Under the pieces are notes generated by a model, which saw only the letters and a list, made by a program, of their open reading frames with translations, ran no database searches and was not told where the DNA came from. From Archivesica marissinica (taxonomy: Eukaryota > Mollusca > Bivalvia > Venerida > Vesicomyidae): 64,000 nucleotides of DNA. Position numbers and translations under genes: made by a program. Shown piece by piece: positions 9,711-22,400 of this stretch (positions within the stretch are counted from its first letter, which is position 1; each line of letters begins with the position of its first letter). The DNA lies in NCBI GenBank assembly GCA_014843695.1, contig CM026386.1:14544106-14608105 (forward strand), given 5' to 3'.

Positions 9711-12577
9711 TGTTACGGCCCGAGATATTCCAACTCGACTTAGAATATCCTATTTAATAGTTTTAATGTTTTATATGTTTTCAGTTTTATCACAATGAAA
9801 ATAATATACAAGATGCAACAGCAAAAGAAGAATTGGACTGGATGGATTTCAACTGTGTTGTGTTCATGAGGGGCGTCCAGGATAGTAACCCGTCCAGGAT
9901 ACATACCCGTTGTGAATCCCATCAGCGAAGAGTAACCTTGCAACACATTGTTGAACATTATTTCATTGTTGTATATTTACAGAGCTTTTTGTAGATTTTT
10001 ATTATAACACAAGATAAGATGGATTATGGGGTAGGTATCTTGCAAACACATTTTCAAGGTGCTATGGTACCTGGTGAAAAATAGTTGCGGAAATAAAATG
10101 CAACATTTATTATAATGTTTGTTACATCAGTTTTTATAAGGAAATTTTATAAGAATGTTTTTTTTTGTTATCAAATGTTCTATTAACGTGTAAACGGAAC
10201 GGTGTGCAATTTATATGTACGTTTGTCCAGATTTGGCATAGGCTGGCATTTTACAAGAATGTTTCGTTCTAGATTAGCCATATTGACAGTAAGTATGGAG
10301 TGACTTTGTTTATATCTGTGAGTCCATGTGTCCGTAGCAATCACCAACCCGTGTGATTCTTGTTGCAATAAGACCGGCAACGTTGTGAGAGTTTTAACAG
10401 ATTTGTAATAAGATCAACAAGTCTACGAGTGTACATATTCCATCATTGTACAGTCCATTGTGTACGTCTACCATCGTTGTACACAGTAAGCAAAGTGCGC
10501 TGTAGGAATTGTCAGTATGCTGTCGGAAGGAAGGATAGAAGTTCTAGACAGCTTAACATATCGAATCTCAAAATTCAGTCTTTGCTGGCCACAGAATCCT
10601 TCAGGTACTGAAGGTGATCTATGGTTTGCTTAGAACTATGAAAGCCGTCCTGGAGAATGCGTGAAGGGGAGAGAATCTTGGTGTGTCGAGAGTAATTGCC
10701 CCTTGAACTGGAGCCAAGAAACAAGGAAGAGTTGTTGTGGACTGTGATACAGATATTATATCACAATGACTGCTAATGACTCCGGATTTCAAACTGTAAT
10801 TAAAACAACCAGTCAGTTGATGCAATAAATGCTTTCACGTCTGGTCACTCCATTTGTCAGAAATCGTTCGGCAAATTGCAACACCCAAGTTTAGTTTGAT
10901 CTGCAACTTCAGTAGCTTTTCTTACACTTTGAAGTCCTCGGGAAGTCAGTCATGTTATGTGACTTGGTTCAAAGTTGGATCATTGCACACAATTGTTTGG
11001 TACATTGTGAAATTTGTTAATATTTTTTCATCGCTCAATTTTTTTCCTAACACTCTTTTGTTTTTCTCTTACTTTGTACAGTTTAAATGTTGCTGCTTGA
11101 ATATACCCGTTTCACAATTCTAGATTTAGATATATATGTCGACAGTATTTTTGGTTTGATAGCTACTGAAGCTGGGTTTTGTTACGTCTTTTAAAAGTCG
11201 GTCTTCACAATTGAACTGCATCGAACGCTACAAGTAAATACAAGAAGTTATGTAAATACACAAATGCAACGACTGTCTGTAATTGTAGTACCATTGGGGT
11301 ACAACAACAAGTGATGGTGCATTAAAATTAAAACCAGTATTTGTGTATGAACAATTGCTTGCATAGCAAGAAAACAAAATTATTCGACACAAAAGATCTG
11401 TAATCGATACATTGATAGTTTAAGTTGCCAGTTCAAATATGATAACTTGCACAGAATATATGATAATTTACTGTTGTAGTATTCACATACACACCTGCAT
11501 ACAGTCACCAGTTGCATGTTGTACACCCAGTTTGTGGATGCAGCCGTATGGATAGATTTATTGTTTCTGGAAAAGACATGCCTGTTCTGTGCTTTATAAT
11601 TTGTGAATTTCCTTGGGTCAACCGAAACTTGCTACAGCTATATCTCCAGTCCTTCAATGACCTTAACTCTTTGCACGCTTGTGGCAGGTAAAATTACTTT
11701 TGGAAACAGAACCACCAGATTAGATTAGATGGCACAGATAATTGCAGTTTGATCTGGCTGTTTGCTATTCGGATAGTGGAGAGATAAAACACTTCACTGA
11801 ATAGCAAACAACATTTTTCCTCATCAGACGCTGCAGTACGCTGTGGTTCATCTGGATCTATATTGTTTGCAAATGTGATTTTATTTACTCGGCAGGCAAA
11901 GGGATAAATGGTGCATTTTTGTCTACTTTTTACTAATTTTTATCGTTTTATCCCAATTTAATCTTGTATTTTAATAGTTTTGTTGAAAAGGTTATTTACC
12001 TGTTTAAACTACTAGTACATTTAGAGTCTATAATCTGCAAACAGATTTTGTCATTAAAACCATCATTTTTGTTTATTGAAAATTGTGCAAATAACTACTG
12101 AAATGCATTAGCTAGAATTTGTATAGTAATGGTTTACTTCTGGAATTGTTGTTTTTAAAAAATATCGACACATTGTTGATCATTTCTCGTCTTTCCCAGA
12201 ACATTCCAACACAGGCTGGTAGAATCGGGGCTCGGATTGTTAAATGTTTGTTTGACAAACTATACAAATTAAAACGGTCGCACACAGAAAGAACAATACA
12301 AATGTTTATAAAGAATACCTGGAGTTTGTGCACATGTACATTCCAATACATATACTAGCGTTTATGCATAATGTTAGAATTGCGGTTCTCTCCAGGCCGA
12401 TGCACGACTATTACACCACGTGGACTTCAGGCCACAACTCTTGTAACATCGTCTATTACAATGTATTATAGATAGAACAATCTGGCCCAGTTTCTATTTG
12501 ACTACCTCACTAGCTTTGTTATATCGGCAGCATGATATATTCTTGTACATGATTTACATGATACGCTAGTCATAACA
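9711..12577. other. Gene-poor stretch, possible distal 3' UTR or intergenic
   Basis: I recognise no gene in this 2.9 kb. Short open frames on both strands have no domain or consistent codon pattern. AATAAA motifs on the plus strand at 10092-10097 and 10824-10829 could be polyadenylation signals if the ATPase has a long 3' UTR, but nothing ties them to it. A MITE-like element occupies 11655-11885. Confidence 0.4.
11655..11885 (+). mobile_element. MITE-like element with GTTTGCTATTC fold-back
   Basis: TGTTTGCTATTC (11759-11770) and GAATAGCAAACA (11799-11810) are exact inverted repeats around a GGATAGTGGAGAGATAAAAC core, with further dyads (CATCTGGATC, GTTTGCAAA) outside. The same core occurs at 58294-58575, and a looser relative at 56050-56165. 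It is non-coding. Confidence 0.6.
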
Positions 12578-12764
12578 CGTTTAAATACAACTCTCGTTTA
12601 CAACTCTCGTGTGTAAATACAACATTCGTGTTGAATGTTTAAATACAACATTCGTGTTTAAATGCAACATTCGTGTTTAAATGCAACATTCGTGTTTAAA
12701 TACAAAACATTCGTGTTTAAATACAACATTCGTGTTTAAATGCAGCATTCGTTCTAAAAATGCA
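12578..12764. repeat. 19-bp tandem repeat
   Basis: About nine imperfect copies of AACATTCGTGTTTAAATGC, with A/G changes at the third-last base and some insertions. Flanking units at the left (CAACTCTCGTTTA) are more diverged. Confidence 0.85.
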
Positions 12765-13473
12765 AATAAATAGATATATAGAAGTTATAAATCTTCAGAC
12801 ATTAGTTACATTGCTGTTTGTGTACAGCGACCAACTAACGACGTTTTGTATAAAGTCTCGACTACATATCCATCCTCGCTATTCCTGATCCCAACTAGTG
12901 TTCATCATTTCTTCATATACCTGTGTAAGAGCGCGTATGAGAACCCGTATAGTGATCCTGTGAGTTGTGTATTATGTGATTATGTTTTTGATGTACCAGA
13001 ATTGGTTAGGCTGTATTTAATGTCACATTTTGTAATTGTGTAGTATAAACAGTGGTAATGTACTCGACAGAAATATATGGTAACACATTTCCGAATAATA
13101 CGTGTATAAAACGTCATATGTCGAAACATTGGTAACATATATCTGATTTTGTATTGGTTAATACACATGTATGATTTAAAATAAATTTTAGAAGTCTTCT
13201 GGATTTAAGTTATCTACTGATCGATATCTATTTCTTCATCTTGTGGATCGAGTCGGACTCCAGGTCAATACGTGATTCGGCTGAAAATGGCACGATCCAA
13301 TCTTGGCTTCAGTAAATTACGAGATCTATGTATTGTAAGCTGTTGTACTGATGACTTCATATATTCTAGAGAAAGTGAGCTGTTGCACCCCGCCACATAT
13401 GTCCAAGAACCTCCCACATTTTCGATAACCTCTTGTGTCGTATCCTGTTCAGTAGCGTCTATGGCTGTTCGCG
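12765..13473. other. Unique flank of array 1
   Basis: This is unique sequence with no recognisable gene. It includes an AATAAA at 13180-13185 (+). Near 13420-13470 diverged units of the 45-bp array begin (for example GATAACCTCTTGTGTCGTAT), so the boundary with the satellite is gradual. Confidence 0.45.
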
Positions 13474-16400
13474 AGTCGTCCAGTAACCTATGTGTGGTAG
13501 CCTGTGTCGCATTCCGTTCATTGTCCAGTAACCTATGTTTGGTCGCATCCCGTTCATTGTCCAGTAACCTATGTGTGGTAGCCTGTGTCGCATCCCGTTC
13601 ATTGTCCAGTAACCTATGTGTGGTAGCCTGTGTCGCTTCTCGTTCATTGTCCAGTAACCTATGTGTGGTAGCCTGTGTCGCATCCCGTTCATCGTCCAGT
13701 AACCTATGTGTGGTAGCCTGTGTCGCATCCCGTTCATCGTCCAGTAACCTATGTCGCATCCCGTTCATCGTCCAGTAACCTATGTTGCACCCCGTTCATC
13801 GTCCAGTAACCTATGTGTGGTAACCTATGTCGCATCCCGTTCATCGTCCAGTAACCTATGTGTGGTAGCCTGTGTCGCATCCCGTTCATTGTCCAGTAAC
13901 CTATGTGTGGTAGCCTGTGTCGCATCCCGTTCATTGTCCAGTAACCTATGTGTGGTAGCCTGTGTCGCATCCCGTTCATTGTCCAGTAACCTATGTGTGG
14001 TAGCCTGTGTCGCATCCCGTTCATTGTCCAGTAACCTATGTGTGGTAGCCCGTGTCGCATCCCGTTCATTGTCCAGTAACCTATGTGTGGTAGCCCGTGT
14101 CGCATCCCGTTCATTGTCCAGTTACCTATGTGTGGTAGCCTGTGTCGCATCCCGTTCATCGTCCAGTAACCTATGTGTGGTCGCATCCCGTTCATTGTCC
14201 AGTAACCTATGTGTGGTAGCCTGTGTCGCATCCCGTTCATTGTCCAGTAACCTATGTGTGGTAGCCTGTGTCGCATCCCGTTCATTGTCCAGTAACCTAT
14301 GTGTGGCAGCCTGTGTCGCATCCCGTTCATTGTCCAGTAACCTATGTGTGGTAGCCTGTGTCGCATCCCGTTCATTGTCCAGTAACCTATGTGTGGTAGC
14401 CTATGTCGCATCCCGTTCATCGTCCAGTAACCTATGTGTGGTAGCCCGTGTCGCATCCCGTTCATCGTCCAGTAACCTATGTGTGGTAGCCTGTGTCGCA
14501 TCCCGTTCATTGTCCAGTAACCTATGTGTGGTAGCCTGTGTCGCATCCCGTTCATTGTCCAGTAACCTATGTGTGGTAGCCTGTGTCGCATCCCGTTCAT
14601 TGTCCAGTAACCTATGTGTGGTAGCCTGTGTCGCATCCCGTTCATTGTCCAGTAACCTATGTGTGGTAGCCTGTGTCGCATCCCGTTCATCGTCCAGTAA
14701 CCTATGTGTGGTAACCTATGTTGCACACCCGTTCATCGTCCAGTAACCTATGTCGCATCCCGTTCATCGTCCAGTAACCTATGTGTGGTAGCCTGTGTCG
14801 CATCCCGTTCATTGTCCAGTAACCTATGTGTGGTAGCCTGTGTCGCATCCCGTTCATTGTCCAGTAACCTATGTGTGGTAGCCTGTGTCGCATCCCGTTC
14901 ATCGTCCAGTAACCTATGTCGCATCCCGTTCATCGTCCAGTAACCTATGTCGCACCCCGTTCATCGTCCAGTAACCAATGTGTGGTAGCCTGTGTCGCAT
15001 CCTGTACATCGCCCGTGTCGCATCCCGTTCATTGTCCAGTAACCTATGTGTGGTAGCCCGTGTCGCATCCCGTTCATCGTCCAGTAACCTATGTGTGGTA
15101 GCCTGTGTCGCATCCCGTTCATTGTCCAGTAACCTATGTGTGGTAGCCTGTGTCGCATCCCGTTCATTGTCCAGTAACCTATGTGTGGTAGCCTGTGTCG
15201 CATCCCGTTCATCGTCCAGTAACCTATGTCGCATCCCGTTCATCGTCCAGTAACCTATGTCGCACCCCGTTCATCGTCCAGTAACCTATGTGTGGTAGCC
15301 CGTGTCGCATCCCGTTCATCGTCCAGTAACCTATGTGTGGTAGCCTGTGTCGCATCCCGTTCATTGTCCAGTAACCTATGTGTGGTAGCCTGTGTCGCAT
15401 CCTGTACATCGCCCGTGTCGCATCCCGTTCATTGTCCAGTAACCTATGTGTGGTAGCCCGTGTCGCATCCCGTTCATCGTCCAGTAACCTATGTGTGGTA
15501 GCCTGTGTCGCATCCCGTTCATTGTCCAGTAACCTATGTGTGGTAGCCTGTGTCGCATCCCGTTCATTGTCCAGTAACCTATGTGTGGTAGCCTGTGTCG
15601 CATCCCGTTCATTGTCCAGTAACCTATGTGTGGTAGCCTGTGTCGCATCCCGTTCATTGTCCAGTAACCTATGTGTGGTAGCCCGTGTCGCATCCCGTTC
15701 ATTGTCCAGTTACCTATGTGTGGTAGCCTGTGTCGCATCCCGTTCATCGTCCAGTAACCTATGTGTGGTCGCATCCCGTTCATTGTCCAGTAACCTATGT
15801 GTGGTAGCCTGTGTCGCATCCCGTTCATTGTCCAGTAACCTATGTGTGGTAGCCTGTGTCGCATCCCGTTCATTGTCCAGTAACCTATGTGTGGCAGCCT
15901 GTGTCGCATCCCGTTCATTGTCCAGTAACCTATGTGTGGTAGCCTGTGTCGCATTCCGTTCATTGTCCAGTAACCTATGTGTGGTAACCTATGTCGCATC
16001 CCGTTCATCGTCCAGTAACCTATGTGTGGTAGCCCGTGTCGCATCCCGTTCATCGTCCAGTAACCTATGTGTGGTAGCCTGTGTCGCATCCCGTTCATTG
16101 TCCAGTAACCTATGTGTGGCAGCCTGTGTCGCATCCCGTTCATTGTCCAGTAACCTATGTGTGGTAGCCTGTGTCGCATCCCGTTCATTGTCCAGTAACC
16201 TATGTGTGGTAGCCTATGTCGCATCCCGTTCATCGTCCAGTAACCTATGTGTGGTAGCCCGTGTCGCATCCCGTTCATCGTCCAGTAACCTATGTGTGGT
16301 AGCCTGTGTCGCATCCCGTTCATTGTCCAGTAACCTATGTGTGGTAGCCTGTGTCGCATCCCGTTCATTGTCCAGTAACCTATGTGTGGTCGCATCCCGT

Positions 16401-19400
16401 TCATTGTCCAGTAACCTATGTGTGGTAGCCTGTGTCGCATCCCGTTCATTGTCCAGTAACCTATGTGTGGTAGCCTGTGTCGCATCCCGTTCATCGTCCA
16501 GTAACCTATGTCACATCCCGTTCATCGTCCAGTAACCTATGTCGCATCCCGTTCATCGTCCAGTAACCTATGTGTGGTAGCCTGTGTCGCATCCCGTTCA
16601 TTGTCCAGTAACCTATGTGTGGTAGCCTGTGTCGCATCCCGTTCATTGTCCAGTAACCTATGTGTGGTAGCCTGTGTCGCATCCCGTTCATCGTCCAGTA
16701 ACCTATGTCGCATCCCGTTCATCGTCCAGTAACCTATGTCGCACCCCGTTCATCGTCCAGTAACCAATGTGTGGTAGCCTGTGTCGCATCCTGTACATCG
16801 CCCGTGTCGCATCCCGTTCATTGTCCAGTAACCTATGTGTGGTAGCCTGTGTCGCATCCCGTTCATCGTCCAGTGTCGCACCCCGTTCATCGTCCAGTAA
16901 CCTATGTGTGGTAGCCCGTGTCGCATCCCGTTCATCGTCCAGTAACCAACCCCACCCCACCAACCTATGTGTGGTAGCCTGTGTCGCATCCCGTTCATTG
17001 TCCAGTAACCTATGTGTGGTAGCCTGTCCACCCCACCAAACCAGTCGCATCCCGTTCATTGTCCAGTAACCTATGTGTGTAGCCTGTGTCGCATCCCGTT
17101 CATTGTCCATACCTATGTGTGGTAGCCTGTGTCGCATCCCGTTCATTGTCCAGTAACCTATGTGTGGAGCCTGTGTCGCATCCCGTTCATTGTCCAGTAA
17201 CCTATGTGTGGTAGCCTGTGTCGCATCCCGTTCATTGTCCAGTAACCTATGTGTGGTAGCCTGTGTCGCATCCCGTTCATTGTCCAGTAACCTATGTGTG
17301 GTAGCCTGTGTCGCATCCCGTTCATCGTCCAGTAACCTATGTGTGGTAACCTATGTTGCACCCCCGTTCATCGTCCAGTAACCTATGTCGCATCCCGTTC
17401 ATCGTCCAGTAACCTATGTGTGGTAGCCTGTGTCGCATCCCGTTCATTGTCCAGTAACCTATGTGTGGTAGCCTGTGTCGCATCCCGTTCATTGTCCAGT
17501 AACCTATGTGTGGTAGCCTGTGTCGCATCCCGTTCATCGTCCAGTAACCTATGTCGCATCCCGTTCATCGTCCAGTAACCTATGTCGCACCCCGTTCATC
17601 GTCCAGTAACCAATGTGTGGTATGTGCATCCTGTACATCGCCCGTGTCGCATCCCGTTCATTGTCCAGTAACCTATGTGTGGTAGCCCGTGTCGCATCCC
17701 GTTCATCGTCCAGTAACCTATGTGTGGTAGCCTGTGTCGCATCCCGTTCATTGTCCAGTAACCTATGTGTGGTAGCCTGTGTCGCATCCCGTTCATTGTC
17801 CAGTAACCTATGTGTGGTAGCCTGTGTCGCATCCCGTTCATTGTCCAGTAACCTATGTGTGGTAGCCTGTGTCGCATCCCGTTCATTGTCCAGTAACCTA
17901 TGTGTGGTAGCCTGTGTCGCATCCCGTTCATTGTCCAGTAACCTATGTGTGGTAGCCTGTGTCGCATCCCGTTCATCGTCCAGTAACCTATGTGTGGTCG
18001 CATCCCGTTCATTGTCCAGTAACCTATGTGTGGTAGCCTGTGTCGCATCCCGTTCATTGTCCAGTAACCTATGTGTGGTAGCCTGTGTCGCATCCCGTTC
18101 ATTGTCCAGTAACCTATGTGTGGTAGCCTGTGTCGCATCCCGTTCATTGTCCAGTAACCTATGTGTGGTAGCCTGTGTCGCATCCCGTTCATCGTCCAGT
18201 AACCTAACCCCACCCCACAGTAACCTATGTGTGGTACCTGTCGCATCCCGTTCATCGTCCAGTAACCTATGTGTGGTAGCCTGTGTCGCATCCCGTTCAT
18301 TGTCCAGTAACCTATGTGTGGTAGCCTGTGTCGCATCCCGTTCATTGTCCAGTAACCTATGTGTGGTAGCCTGTGTCGCATCCCGTTCATCGTCCAGTAA
18401 CCTATGTGTGGTAGCCTGTGTCGCATCCCGTTCATCGTCCAGTAACCTATGTGTGGTAGCCTGTGTCGCATCCCGTTCATCGTCCAGTAACCTATGTGTG
18501 GTAGCCTGTGTCGCATCCCGTTCATTGTCCAGTAACCTATGTGTGTAGCCTGTGTCGCATCCCGTTCATTGTCCAGTAACCTATGTGTGGTAGCCTGTGT
18601 CGCATCCCGTTCATTGTCCAGTAACCTATGTGTGGTAGCCTGTGTCGCATCCCGTTCATCGTCCAAACCAGTGTCGCATCCCGTTCATTGTCCAGTAACC
18701 TATGTGTGGTAGCCTGTGTCGCATCCCGTTCATCGTCCAGTAACCTATGTGTGGTAGCCTGTGTCGCATCCCGTTCATCGTCCAGTAACCTATGTGTGGT
18801 AGCCTGTGTCGCATCCCGTTCATTGTCCAGTAACCTATGTGTGGTAGCCTGTGTCGCATCCCGTTCATTGTCCAGTAACCTATGTGTGGTAGCCTGTGTC
18901 GCATCCCGTTCATCGTCCAGTAACCTATGTGTGGTAGCCTGTGTCGCATCCCGTTCATTGTCCAGTAACCTATGTGTGGTAGCCTGTGTCGCATCCCGTT
19001 CATTGTCCAGTAACCTATGTGTGGTAGCCTGTGTCGCATCCCGTTCATTGTCCAGTAACCTATGTGTGGTAGCCTGTGTCGCATCCCGTTCATTGTCCAG
19101 TAACCTATGTGTGGTAGCCTGTGTCGCATCCCGTTCATCGTCCAGTAACCTATGTGTGGTAGCCTGTGTCGCATCCCGTTCATTGTCCAGTAACCTATGT
19201 GTGGTAGCCTGTGTCGCATCCCGTTCATTGTCCAGTAACCTATGTGTGGTAGCCTGTGTCGCATCCCGTTCATTGTCCAGTAACCTATGTGTGGTAGCCT
19301 GTGTCGCATCCCGTTCATCGTCCAGTAACCTATGTGTGGTAGCCTGTGTCGCATCCCGTTCATTGTCCAGTAACCTATGTGTGGTAGCCTGTGTCGCATC

Positions 19401-22400
19401 CCGTTCATCGTCCAGTAACCTATGTCGCATCCCGTTCATCGTCCAGTAACCTATGTCGCACCCCGTTCATCGTCCAGTAACCTATGTGTGTAGCCTGTGT
19501 CGCATCCTACATCGCCCGTGTCGCATCCCGTTCATTGTCGAGTAACCTATGTGTGGTAGCCCGTGTCGCATCCCGTTCATCGTCCAGTAACCTATGTGTG
19601 GTAGCCTGTGTCGCATCCCGTTCATTGTCCAGTTACCTATGTGTGGTAGCCTGTGTCGCATCCCGTTCATCGTCCAGTAACCTATGTGTGGTCGCATCCC
19701 GTTCATTGTCAGTAACCTATGTGTGGTAGCCTGTGTCGCATCCCGTTCATTGTCCAGTAACCTATGTGTGGTAGCCTGTGTCGCATCCCGTTCATTGTCC
19801 AGTAACCTATGTGTGGCAGCCTGTGTCGCATCCCGTTCATTGTCCAGTAACCTATGTGTGGTAGCCTGTGTCGCATCCCGTTCATTGTCCAGTAACCTAT
19901 GTGTGGTAGCCTGTGTCGCATCCCGTTCATTGTCCAGTAACCTATGTGTGGTAGCCTGTGTCGCATCCCGTTCATCGTCCAGTAACCTATGTGTGGTAAC
20001 CTATGTTGCACCCCCGTTCATCGTCCAGTAACCTATGTCGCATCCCGTTCATCGTCCAGTAACCTATGTGTGGTAGCCTGTGTCGCATCCCGTTCATTGT
20101 CCAGTAACCTATGTGTGGTAGCCTGTGTCGCATCCCGTTCATTGTCCAGTAACCTATGTGTGGTAGCCTGTGTCGCATCCCGTTCATCGTCCAGTAACCT
20201 ATGTCGCATCCCGTTCATCGTCCAGTAACCTATGTCGCACCCCGTTCATCGTCCAGTAACCTATGTGTGGTAGCCTGTGTCGCATCCTGTACATCGCCCG
20301 TGTCGCATCCCGTTCATTGTCCAGTAACCTATGTGTGGTAGCCCGTGTCGCATCCCGTTCATCGTCCAGTAACCTATGTGTGGTAGCCTGTGTCGCATCC
20401 CGTTCATTGTCCAGTAACCTATGTGTGGTAGCCTGTGTCGCATCCCGTTCATTGTCCAGTAACCTATGTGTGGTAGCCTGTGTCGCATCCCGTTCATTGT
20501 CCAGTAACCTATGTGTGGTAGCCTGTGTCGCATCCCGTTCATTGTCCAGTAACCTATGTGTGGTAGCCCGTGTCGCATCCCGTTCATTGTCCAGTTACCT
20601 ATGTGTGGTAGCCTGTGTCGCATCCCGTTCATCGTCCAGTAACCTATGTGTGGTCGCATCCCGTTCATTGTCCAGTAACCTATGTGTGGTAGCCTGTGTC
20701 GCATCCCGTTCATTGTCCAGTAACCTATGTGTGGTAGCCTGTGTCGCATCCCGTTCATTGTCCAGTAACCTATGTGTGGTAGCCTGTGTCGCATCCCGTT
20801 CATTGTCCAGTAACCTATGTGTGGTAGCCTGTGTCGCATCCCGTTCATCGTCCAGTAACCTATATGTGTGGTACCGTGTCGCATCCCGTTCATTGTCCAG
20901 TAACCTATGTGTGGTAGCCTGTGTCGCATCCCGTTCATTGTCCAGTAACCTATGTGTGGTAGCCTGTGTCGCATCCCGTTCATTGTCCAGTAACCTATGT
21001 GTGGTAGCCTGCCCGTGTCGCATCCCGTTCATTGTCCAGTAACCTATGTGTGGTAGCCTGTGTCGCATCCCGTTCATTGTCCAGTAACCTATGTGTGGTA
21101 GCCTGTGTCGCATCCCGTTCATTGTCCAGTAACCTATGTGTGGTAGCCTGTGTCGCATCCCGTTCATTGTCCAGTAACCTATGTGTGGTAGCCTGTGTCG
21201 CATCCCGTTCATTGTCCAGTAACCTATGTGTGGTAGCCTTGTCGCATCCCGTTCATTGTCCAGTAACCTATGTGTGGTAGCCGTGTCGCATCCCGTTCAT
21301 CGTCCAGTAACCTATGTGTGGTAGCCTGTGTCGCATCCCGTTCATCGTCCAGTAACCTATGTGTGTCGCATCCCGTTCATTGTCCAGTAACCTATGTGTG
21401 GTAGCCTGTGTCGCATCCCGTTCATTGTCCAGTAACCTATGTGTGGTAGCCTGTGTCGCATCCCGTTCATTGTCCAGTAACCTATGTGTGGCAGCCTGTG
21501 TCGCATCCCGTTCATTGTCCAGTAACCTATGTGTGGTAGCCTGTGTCGCATCCCGTTCATTGTCCAGTAACCTATGTGTGGTAGCCTATGTCGCATCCCG
21601 TTCATCGTCCAGTAACCTATGTGTGGTAGCCCGTGTCGCATCCCGTTCATCGTCCAGTAACCTATGTGTGGTAGCCTGTGTCGCATCCCGTTCATTGTCC
21701 AGTAACCTATGTGTGGTAGCCTGTGTCGCATCCCGTTCATTGTCCAGTAACCTATGTGTGGTAGCCTGTGTCGCATCCCGTTCATCGTCCAGTAACCTAT
21801 GTGTGGTAGCCTGTGTCGCATCCCGTTCATTGTCCAGTAACCTATGTGTGGTAGCCTGTGTCGCATCCCGTTCATTGTCCAGTAACCTATGTGTGGTAGC
21901 CTGTGTCGCATCCCGTTCATTGTCCAGTAACCTATGTGTGGTAGCCTGTGTCGCATCCCGTTCATTGTCCAGTACCTATGTGTGGTAGCCTGTGTCGCAT
22001 CCCGTTCATCGTCCAGTAACCTATGTGTGGTCGCATCCCGTTCATTGTCCAGTAACCTATGTGTGGTAGCCTGTGTCGCATCCCGTTCATTGTCCAGTAA
22101 CCTATGTGTGGTAGCCTGTGTCGCATCCCGTTCATCGTCCAGTAACCTATGTGTGGTAACCTATGTCGCACCCCGTTCATCGTCCAGTAACCTATGTGTG
22201 GTAGCCTGTGTCGCATCCCGTTCATTGTCCAGTAACCTATGTGTGGTAGCCTGTGTCGCATCCCGTTCATCGTCCAGTAACCTATGTCCACCCGTCACGC
22301 CAGTAACCTATGTCGCATCCCGTTCATCGTCCAGTAACCTATGTGTGGTAGCCTCCACACACGCCCGTGTCGCATCCCGTTCATTGTCCAGTAACCTATG

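Noticed and set aside
12112..12358. Overlapping 79-codon frames on both strands
   Set aside because: AT-rich sequence, no domain, no splice signals, and equal length on both strands suggests chance.
16945..18219. Telomere-like repeats (CCACCCCACC)
   Set aside because: They are single short tracts and do not match the TTAGGG/CCCTAA repeat of molluscs.
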